Shown here: piece after piece, positions 1-5,110 of the stretch
Position numbering within the stretch: the first letter of the stretch is position 1
How the letters are laid out: every line of letters starts with the position of its first letter
Assembly (NCBI GenBank): GCA_030426005.1
Contig: JAUHZM010000219.1
Span: 1-5,480, forward strand
DNA length: 5,480 nt
From: Gammaproteobacteria bacterium
GTDB lineage: Bacteria > Pseudomonadota > Gammaproteobacteria > Arenicellales > Arenicellaceae
Reading direction: 5' to 3'
Translations under genes and position numbers: made by a program
Notes under the pieces: generated by a model
What the model was told of the DNA's origin: nothing
The model's input: the letters and a program-made list of their open reading frames with translations, nothing else
The model's database searches: none

Positions 1-505
1 CTGAGTTTAGGAGTACAGCACCACCGGTAACGTTACGTCCGAATAGCGTGCCTTGCGGTCCTCGTAGAACCTCAATACTGTCGAGATCGAACACGTCCAT
101 GACAACACCGGAGTTGGTGCCGAGATAAACGCCATCAACGAATGTGCCCACAGTTGGGTCGATACTCGGGATTGAGCTGTTGATACCTAGACCTCGAATA
201 GAGAAGTTCGCAACACCGCGTGACGTTCCCACATCATCAAAGGCCACGTTCGGTAGGCCGACGCTGAGACTTTCAATATCTCGGACTTTAAGAATGTCCA
301 ATTGGTCTGAATTGAGTGCAGTTACTGCGATGGGCACATCAAGAATGGATTCTTCACGTTTTCGTGCGGTAACAACAATCTCTTCCAAGAGTTTTGCGCT
401 CGCTCTGGAATCTTCCTGAGCGATTGCAGCCGGTGTGCCAACCATCGCAGCCATCGCTGCAGAGACGGCAGACAGCCGGAATGCCCAACTTAATGGTTTT
501 TTCAT
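1..505 (-). CDS. TonB-dependent outer-membrane receptor, N-terminal part (cut by window edge)
   Basis: This is the start of a TonB-dependent receptor, an outer-membrane barrel that imports a ligand (siderophore, glycan, vitamin or similar) using energy from TonB-ExbB-ExbD. Only 168 codons are inside the window; family members usually run to 700-900 residues. Residues 1-29 form a signal peptide (MKK, a hydrophobic Ala-rich core, likely cleavage after AIA-29). A TonB-box-like segment EEIVVTA lies at 41-47. The plug domain follows, with DVPIAVTAL (56-64), FSIRGLG (101-107), FVDGVYLG (122-129) and the hallmark IEVLRGPQGTLFGRN (144-158). The ATG is supported by a strong ribosome-binding site (GAGGAGG, 510-516) 4 nt upstream. 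No barrel is visible, so the ligand cannot be named. It is divergent from the rest of the window, and nothing ties it functionally to the plus-strand genes. Confidence 0.95.
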   Translation of the reverse strand, partial: MKKPLSWAFRLSAVSAAMAAMVGTPAAIAQEDSRASAKLLEEIVVTARKREESILDVPIAVTALNSDQLDILKVRDIESLSVGLPNVAFDDVGTSRGVANFSIRGLGINSSIPSIDPTVGTFVDGVYLGTNSGVVMDVFDLDSIEVLRGPQGTLFGRNVTGGAVLLNS

Positions 506-553
506 AGTTCCTCCTCTGGATTAGGATTATTTCGTGGTGCTCATTCTTTGTTA

Positions 554-583
554 GTTATACTGAGCTACGGTCAAGGATGTCCT
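554..583 (-). promoter_or_regulatory. Candidate sigma70-type promoter for the TonB-dependent receptor (proximal)
   Basis: On the minus strand the hexamer AGGACA (578-583, 4 of 6 matches to TTGACA) is followed after 18 bp by TATAAC (554-559, 5 of 6 matches to TATAAT). Transcription would start near 547, giving a leader of about 42 nt that contains the strong Shine-Dalgarno sequence. It is a by-eye match in an A/T-rich region, so confidence is low. Confidence 0.3.
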
Positions 584-611
584 AATTTACATCTGTTTGC
601 AATGCCTCAGG

Positions 612-643
612 ATTATAGGGTTCATGCTTCACATGAATAACCC
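612..643 (-). promoter_or_regulatory. Candidate distal minus-strand promoter with overlapping dyad (possible operator)
   Basis: A perfect -10 hexamer TATAAT reads on the minus strand at 612-617, but the hexamer 17 bp upstream (TTATTC) is a poor -35. The space between holds a perfect 6-bp inverted repeat, TTCATG (621-626) and CATGAA (632-637), with 5 bp between the arms. Outer GGG (618-620) and CCC (641-643) extend it imperfectly. A dyad overlapping the -35/-10 spacer is a common repressor position, or, as an activator site, would compensate for the weak -35. Which regulator might bind is unknown. Confidence 0.3.
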
Positions 644-812
644 TTTAAAAATAATTGGTTTCAAGATGCTTTTCCCGACTCGACTGTCGCTTGCACTCGT
701 CTATTTTCTGTATTACGCTGGGCGCTCTAACGGTCTACGGAAGTATATGTGTTGGGAGCGCAGATTGGAGACTGACGGTTAGAAAGGGTGGTTCTGGACG
801 GTTTGTTTTGCC

Positions 813-842
813 TGGACAAACATGAAAGCGCCAAATTATAAA
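813..842 (+). promoter_or_regulatory. Candidate sigma70-type promoter for the hemerythrin-like gene
   Basis: TGGACA (813-818, 5 of 6 matches to TTGACA) and TATAAA (837-842, 5 of 6 matches to TATAAT) are separated by 18 bp. Transcription would begin near 849, leaving a leader of about 45 nt before the ATG at 894. Position, spacing and match quality make this the best promoter candidate in the window, though it is judged by eye only. Confidence 0.45.
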
Positions 843-893
843 AACACAGAGTACCGACATGCTCTGACTTCCAACACATGATGGGGTAACGAA

Positions 894-1442
894 ATGTTTG
901 ATTTCGTCGGTAAATTCTTCAAAGGGCGACCGGAGAAGAAGACAACTACGGCCAAGGCTCAGGCACAAGCTAAAGCAGCAAAACGCAGACCTCCCGCGAG
1001 TCGCGGCACGACTGGCATAAAATACGATGCCACACTAATTGATAATCTGGAGCATGACCATGAACAACTTGTTGAGTTGTTCGGTAAAGTCTGGAAAGAA
1101 GGGTATGAGGCCAGTGACTTCGAAGCCTTATCCGCCAATCTGGTGGAATTCAAAACGCTATTTCAAAGCCACCTGCTAAAGGAGAACGTTAAGTTCTATG
1201 CATACCTTGAGCAGTCTATGCGAGCCGACGCACACTCCTTGAGCGTAGTGCGCGAATTTCGACGCGATATGAATGACATCGCTAACGCGGTGATCAGCTT
1301 CTGTAAAAAGTACGAGCGTTCCGAGTACACGAAAGTCGCGAAAGACTCATTCAAAAAAGAATATCAGGGGATTGGTCAGGCCTTAGTCCGACGAGTCCAG
1401 CTAGAAGAGCGCGACCTATACTCTCTGTACGCGCCGGTCTGA
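894..1442 (+). CDS. Hemerythrin-like (HHE domain) protein with basic N-terminal extension
   Basis: This 182-residue protein is a probable cytoplasmic four-helix-bundle hemerythrin-like protein. HHE domains usually hold a non-heme di-iron site and act in O2 or NO sensing, iron handling or repair of iron centres; which applies here is unknown. Visible ligand candidates are His54 and His56 (EHDHEQL), His93 and Glu97 (HLLKE), His114 and Glu171/Glu172 near the C-terminus. The second helix pair lacks the usual regular His pattern, so the site may be reduced or atypical. Residues 1-10 (MFDFVGKFFK) could form a short amphipathic helix. Residues 10-41 are a low-complexity Lys/Ala/Gln/Arg-rich linker with no predicted fold. 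The ATG has a GGGGT Shine-Dalgarno (883-887) 6 nt upstream and a plausible promoter. No signal peptide is seen. It is probably monocistronic, given the downstream hairpin and a 276-bp gap to the next gene. Confidence 0.85.
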   Translation: MFDFVGKFFKGRPEKKTTTAKAQAQAKAAKRRPPASRGTTGIKYDATLIDNLEHDHEQLVELFGKVWKEGYEASDFEALSANLVEFKTLFQSHLLKENVKFYAYLEQSMRADAHSLSVVREFRRDMNDIANAVISFCKKYERSEYTKVAKDSFKKEYQGIGQALVRRVQLEERDLYSLYAPV

Positions 1443-1450
1443 TTAAAACT

Positions 1451-1478
1451 CGGTAGGCCGGTGCTTCCTGGTCTGCCG
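1451..1478 (+). terminator. Strong hairpin after the hemerythrin-like gene (terminator-like, no U-tract)
   Basis: Eight nt after the stop codon, 1451-1461 can pair with 1468-1478 as an uninterrupted 11-bp stem around a 6-nt loop (TGCTTC). Three of the pairs are G·U, so the structure is much stronger in plus-strand RNA than in its complement. The sequence after it (ATTGACTG) has no run of T, so it is not a classical intrinsic terminator. It could protect the mRNA 3' end or work together with Rho. Confidence 0.4.
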
Positions 1479-1479
1479 A

Positions 1480-1511
1480 TTGACTGATCACACTTCGAAC
1501 TTAACTAGAAT
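1480..1511 (+). promoter_or_regulatory. Weak candidate promoter for the downstream redox operon
   Basis: TTGACT (1480-1485) matches the -35 consensus at 5 of 6 positions. TAGAAT (1506-1511) matches the -10 at 5 of 6, but the 20-bp spacing is longer than usual. If used, it would give a leader of roughly 200 nt before the start at 1719. No better-spaced candidate was found closer to the gene, so the operon may depend on an activator or another sigma factor. Confidence 0.2.
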
Positions 1512-1591
1512 AATCAGGAGGGCAGCTCCCATAACGTAATCCACTCAGCGTGTTTTGTCAGTCGCTAAAAGCGTTGTTGTACCACAATGAC

Positions 1592-1652
1592 TCAGGTGCA
1601 ATAGGGCAGCTTAGCGGTCAGGTCTGATTTACCGCTGTACTGGTTCAGGTGC
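1592..1652 (+). repeat. Three TCAGGT direct repeats and an AGCGGT/ACCGCT inverted repeat upstream of the redox operon
   Basis: TCAGGT occurs at 1592-1597, 1618-1623 and 1645-1650, with start-to-start distances of 26 and 27 bp. The first and third copies extend to TCAGGTGC. Around the middle copy is a perfect 6-bp inverted repeat, AGCGGT (1613-1618) and ACCGCT (1631-1636), with a 12-nt loop. A smaller hairpin, CGCTAAAAGCG, sits at 1563-1573. These could be regulator sites or leader-RNA structure for the operon that starts at 1719. TCAGGT is short and also occurs inside coding sequence, so chance is a real alternative. Confidence 0.3.
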
Positions 1653-1718
1653 CTCTTTCTGCGACCCTACACAAGCAGATGAGACACACAAACTCCTACA
1701 CCACTCAACGTTACTACC

Positions 1719-3641
1719 TTGGATACAATTGTTATTGTTGGCGCTGGTCCAGCAGGCGTCAAAGCGGCTACACAATTGCTGGAAAAAAGCGAGCAGGTAC
1801 AGGTTAAAATTTTTAACGGCGAGCGCGTTCTACCCTATAACCGCGCTCGGCTGTCGTATTATCTGGCCGGTGAAATCGGCTTAAACGAACTCGAAAACCG
1901 CCTGCCAGAGTCGGATGCGCGCCTACATGCGTTTGATGGCTGTAATATCAGGCAGGTCGACACGCAATCCAAAACGGTCACAGACGAGCATGGTAATGTG
2001 CATGAATATGACCAACTGATTCTTGCGACAGGATCATCCGTTGCCACGCCTTCAATTGCTGGTGATGATAAGTCTGGCGTCTACAGTTTTCGCTCACTGG
2101 AAGACGCGCAGCGTTTATTGCAGCATCGTGATGCCAATCAGAATGTTTTCGTCATTGGCTCTGGCCCGCTCGGGATTGAAACTGCGCTCGCGATGAAAAC
2201 GCAGACCAATCAGGTCTACCTGCAAGTGCGTAATAGTCTGTTTGCTAAGGGACTGGATTCACAGGCTAAAGGCGTATTGACAGACTATATTCGTTCCAAC
2301 GGTGTGATTGTGCATGACCAGGTTATGGTCGAGCGCATACACGGCAATGGTCGTGTCACCGGCGTGCGTTTGACCGACGGCCGCGAAGTCGCGGTTGAGA
2401 TTGTGATTATGTGCACCGGTGTTTCGCCCTTTGTCGAGCTGGCCAGTTCGGCAGGAATTAACGTAGGGCGCGGAATCGTGGTAGACGACTTCATGCGAAC
2501 TAATTGCCCTGACGTATACGCCATCGGGGAGTGCGCTGAACATGCCGGTATGACCTACGGTCTGGTGAGCCCGGGTTATGAGCAAGCCGAAATTTGTGTC
2601 GATCATATCTTACATTCGCCGCGTCGCTTTTCAGGGGCAAAAGGCGAACTACAGTTTCACTTTCGAGGGTTTTCTAGCCAGGTTCTAGGCGCGTTGGAGC
2701 AACCGACCAACACGGTGTTGGTGTATCGTAATACGCTCAAGAATGTTTATCGCAAGCTGGTGCTCGATGGGCGTCGCTTGGTCGGCGCAACGATCATTGG
2801 CGATTGGGATGAAGCAGGTCAAGTTGCGAGCTACATAAATGCACGAAAACGACTCAGCCGTGGCGCAATGCGTTTATTTGAAAAACGGGGATATCTATGG
2901 AGAGAGGAACAAATTTCGATCCTCGATCAACCGGAAGACTATATCGTTTGTTTGTGCAAAAACGTAACGCGCGGTGAAATTTCTGCCTGCATGGAAAAGG
3001 GCTATCGGAGTCTTCCCGCGCTCGGAGAGCAGTTGCAAGCCGGTGTTACCTGCGGTTCTTGCCAGCCTTTGTTGAAACGCATGATCAAGGAGCCAGTGCC
3101 GAATCTGATTATGCGTCATTATCGCGCGATCTTTATGGTCTCAATTTTGTCAGTGCTGATTATTGGGCTGACCTTTATGGCGCCGAAGCTTCCGTTCGAG
3201 CGGTCGGTGCAGTTTTCGTTCCAGTTTGAGCAAATTTGGTATGGGAGCATCTATAAACAGACTACTGGATACATCTTGCTTGGGTTGTGTGCGCTGAGTG
3301 GTGCGCTTTCCTTACGTAAACGCTGGAAGAAGGTCACGGTCGGTAATCTCGATAACTGGCGGTTTGCACACACCATTTTGGGTTTCGTTGCCTTGTTGGC
3401 GCTGATTGTGCACACCGGCTTCAGGCTAGGGCAGAACCTGAGTTTTGCCTTGATGGTGGTGTTTTTATTAGCGACGTTAACTGGTTCGCTGGTTGGTATT
3501 TTTATGTCGCGGAATCACCACTGGACGGATCTCAAACTCACACAGTACCGTGCCTGGTGGTCTCGGGTGCACTACAGCTTACTCTGGCTGTTACCGGCGC
3601 TGTTGATGTTCCATATTTTTTCCTCGTACTACTTCGCATAA
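1719..3641 (+). CDS. FAD/NAD(P)H oxidoreductase fused to BFD-type [2Fe-2S] and diheme cytochrome-b membrane domains
   Basis: This 640-residue protein appears to carry electrons from cytoplasmic NAD(P)H into the membrane. Residues 1 to about 300 form a two-dinucleotide-fold flavoprotein like rubredoxin reductases and the NirB N-terminus: FAD motif GAGPAG (8-13), PYNRARLS (39-46), ATGSS (103-107), NAD(P) motif GSGPLG (147-152) and the FAD-closing YAIGECA (267-273). A BFD-type [2Fe-2S] domain follows with Cys411, Cys413, Cys445 and Cys448 (C-X-C-X31-C-X2-C). Five likely membrane helices lie at about 470-488, 516-532, 549-567, 575-596 and 617-637. Helices 3 and 5 each carry a His-X13-His pair (551/565 and 618/632), as expected for two stacked b hemes. 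Basic residues place the flavin part in the cytoplasm. The start must be TTG: there is no in-frame ATG or GTG back to the stop at 1680, and the first FAD strand begins at residue 3. No Shine-Dalgarno is evident. The natural acceptor is the multiheme cytochrome encoded 57 nt downstream. Confidence 0.88.
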   Translation: MDTIVIVGAGPAGVKAATQLLEKSEQVQVKIFNGERVLPYNRARLSYYLAGEIGLNELENRLPESDARLHAFDGCNIRQVDTQSKTVTDEHGNVHEYDQLILATGSSVATPSIAGDDKSGVYSFRSLEDAQRLLQHRDANQNVFVIGSGPLGIETALAMKTQTNQVYLQVRNSLFAKGLDSQAKGVLTDYIRSNGVIVHDQVMVERIHGNGRVTGVRLTDGREVAVEIVIMCTGVSPFVELASSAGINVGRGIVVDDFMRTNCPDVYAIGECAEHAGMTYGLVSPGYEQAEICVDHILHSPRRFSGAKGELQFHFRGFSSQVLGALEQPTNTVLVYRNTLKNVYRKLVLDGRRLVGATIIGDWDEAGQVASYINARKRLSRGAMRLFEKRGYLWREEQISILDQPEDYIVCLCKNVTRGEISACMEKGYRSLPALGEQLQAGVTCGSCQPLLKRMIKEPVPNLIMRHYRAIFMVSILSVLIIGLTFMAPKLPFERSVQFSFQFEQIWYGSIYKQTTGYILLGLCALSGALSLRKRWKKVTVGNLDNWRFAHTILGFVALLALIVHTGFRLGQNLSFALMVVFLLATLTGSLVGIFMSRNHHWTDLKLTQYRAWWSRVHYSLLWLLPALLMFHIFSSYYFA

Positions 3642-3698
3642 CCCATGAGTGAAGGGACGATTTTCAAATGATAACAACAATAACCATAACGAGATTAC

Positions 3699-5093
3699 AT
3701 GCGGCTTTTTCAACGGGTTGGATTTTTGCAATACGGTGCGGCTGTTACGCTGCTGCTGAGCCTATTCCTAGGCTACAACTTATTTTACGGAGGCAAAGAC
3801 TTGTTTCTGCCGGGTAGCAGCACCAAGGGCCACCACCAGATCGAAGCACAGTGTGACGTTTGCCACGTTAAGCCGTTTGATACGGACGACTCAATGCAGC
3901 AAGCTTGTTTAAGCTGTCATAGCGATGGGTTGGAAAAAGCCCGTGATACGCATCCAATGAAAAAGTTTACCGATCCGCGTAATGCCGATCTACTTGCGAG
4001 CCTAGATGCCACTCAATGCGTGACTTGTCACATCGAACACTCACCTGAGGTCACTGGTCAGTTCGGCGTCACCCTGCCGGCGGACTTTTGCTACTACTGT
4101 CATCAAGAGATTGCGGAAGAGCGGCCAAGTCATGCAGGTTTCGAGTTCAATACTTGTGGTAATGCGGGTTGCCATAATTTTCATGACAATAAGGCCTTGT
4201 ACGAATCGTTTCTAGCGAAACATATTGAGAAACCCGCGTTGCTATCGAAAACCCGTTTGCGTGTACCCAATGCCTTTGCTGTTTGGCAAAAACGTAACCC
4301 AGACGTCAAACCGCTCACTGCAGACACGCACAACGGTGAAGCGATACCCGGGATACAGCCTGAATTGATCGCTGCCTGGCACTCTAGCGTGCATGCGCAA
4401 GTCGGTACCAATTGCCTGAGTTGTCACGCAGAGGACTCGATGCAAACAAACTCGGCAAACCCGATTTTGCGCAATGGTCACGACCTCAGTGTCGAGTCTT
4501 GTTCTGATTGTCATACCAAGCAAGTCGAAAGTTTCAAACAAGGGTTGCATGGCATGCGCCTGGCATCGGACTTGCCGCCGCTTCAGGTTGATCAGGCCCG
4601 TTTGCCAATGCATGACGATGCGGCGCACAAAACGCTGACATGCAGTAGTTGTCACGACCCGCATAAGCCAGATTTACAATTTGCTGCCACTCAAGCGTGC
4701 CTTGGGTGTCATGCCGACGAGCACAGTCAGAACTACGAAAAATCCGCGCACGCTGCACTTTGGCGTCGGGAGCTCTCAGGCGAAATTGATGCCGGCGCCG
4801 GAGTCAGTTGTGCTAGTTGCCATATGCCGCGGATTAAGAAGGGCAAATTGGTGTCAGTGGAACACAATCAAAGCCTGACTCTGGAGCCGAACAGCAAAAT
4901 GATTCGGCCGGTGTGTCTCGAGTGCCATGGACTCGAGTACTCGATTGCGGCCTTGTCTGATCGCAATCTGATCCGACGAAATTTCTCTGGGGCGTTTGAT
5001 TCGACGCACCCAAGCTTTGAACTGGTACGAGAACGCATTGCTGCTAAAAAAGCGCAAAAGCAGCGTGCTCGTGCTACCAACTCCAACCAATGA
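3699..5093 (+). CDS. Membrane-anchored periplasmic multiheme cytochrome c (11 heme motifs)
   Basis: This 464-residue protein has an N-terminal signal anchor (about 8-30, Arg2 and Arg6 before it, no clear cleavage site), so the heme part should face the periplasm while tethered to the inner membrane. Ten CXXCH motifs begin at Cys52, 70, 107, 131, 239, 268, 315, 334, 371 and 406, and one CX4CH begins at Cys153. All 22 cysteines belong to these motifs; no CXXCK is present. Many other His residues (HH at 45-46, SVHAQ before motif 6, SAHAALW before motif 10) could be distal ligands. Hemes fall in two lobes, five in 52-159 and six in 239-410, split by about 80 residues without motifs. The GVSCASCHMP and PVCLECHG segments recall NrfA/octaheme-type reductases. 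The last 25 residues are Lys/Arg/Ala-rich. The ATG has only a weak GAG 5 nt upstream. It may be a reductase or an electron conduit; the substrate is unknown. Confidence 0.92.
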   Translation: MRLFQRVGFLQYGAAVTLLLSLFLGYNLFYGGKDLFLPGSSTKGHHQIEAQCDVCHVKPFDTDDSMQQACLSCHSDGLEKARDTHPMKKFTDPRNADLLASLDATQCVTCHIEHSPEVTGQFGVTLPADFCYYCHQEIAEERPSHAGFEFNTCGNAGCHNFHDNKALYESFLAKHIEKPALLSKTRLRVPNAFAVWQKRNPDVKPLTADTHNGEAIPGIQPELIAAWHSSVHAQVGTNCLSCHAEDSMQTNSANPILRNGHDLSVESCSDCHTKQVESFKQGLHGMRLASDLPPLQVDQARLPMHDDAAHKTLTCSSCHDPHKPDLQFAATQACLGCHADEHSQNYEKSAHAALWRRELSGEIDAGAGVSCASCHMPRIKKGKLVSVEHNQSLTLEPNSKMIRPVCLECHGLEYSIAALSDRNLIRRNFSGAFDSTHPSFELVRERIAAKKAQKQRARATNSNQ

Positions 5094-5110
5094 CTCATCG
5101 AGACTACCCT

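Larger units (their letters stand above)
506..893. other. Divergent intergenic region, 388 bp
   Basis: This non-coding gap separates the leftward TonB-dependent receptor gene from the rightward hemerythrin-like gene. I see candidate promoters in both directions and a short dyad inside one of them, listed separately. A 61-codon frame at 597-782 lacks a ribosome-binding site and family features and is not annotated. There is a weak imperfect direct repeat (gattatagggttcatgctt near 611 and ataattggtttcaagatgctt near 651) of unknown meaning. No RNA gene is recognised. Confidence 0.7.

Noticed and set aside
144..419. A 91-codon plus-strand frame antisense to the TonB-dependent receptor
   Set aside because: The minus-strand reading has a signal peptide, TonB box and plug motifs with a strong Shine-Dalgarno; the plus frame is its shadow.
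597..782. A 61-codon plus-strand frame in the divergent intergenic region
   Set aside because: No ribosome-binding site, no recognisable motif, and it overlaps the candidate leftward promoter and dyad; the length is within chance expectation.
801..825. GTTTGT/ACAAAC inverted repeat near the hemerythrin promoter as an operator
   Set aside because: Only 6 bp of A/T-rich pairing across a 9-bp gap that partly overlaps the -35; too weak to call.
735..968. A 77-codon minus-strand frame over the start of the hemerythrin-like gene
   Set aside because: It overlaps the promoter and N-terminus of a well-supported gene on the other strand and shows no protein family features.
1480..1494. Possible FNR/CRP-type site (TTGACTGATCAC) before the redox operon
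   Set aside because: The half-sites are only 2 bp apart instead of the 4 bp of an FNR box, and the match to CRP is poor.
1679..1807. A 42-codon ATG frame overlapping the start of the oxidoreductase gene in another frame, considered as an alternative start or regulatory upstream ORF
   Set aside because: It has no good ribosome-binding site and no meaningful peptide, and it runs out of frame into the FAD motif region; regulatory coupling is possible but unsupported.
2259..2606. A 115-codon minus-strand frame inside the oxidoreductase gene
   Set aside because: The opposite strand encodes conserved flavoprotein motifs across this whole region; the minus frame has none.
3645..3671. An 8-codon mini-ORF between the oxidoreductase and cytochrome genes
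   Set aside because: Too short to judge, with no ribosome-binding site; treated as ordinary intergenic sequence.
4242..4664. A 140-codon minus-strand frame inside the cytochrome gene
   Set aside because: It is antisense to a frame with regular heme motifs; no promoter, ribosome-binding site or family signal supports it.
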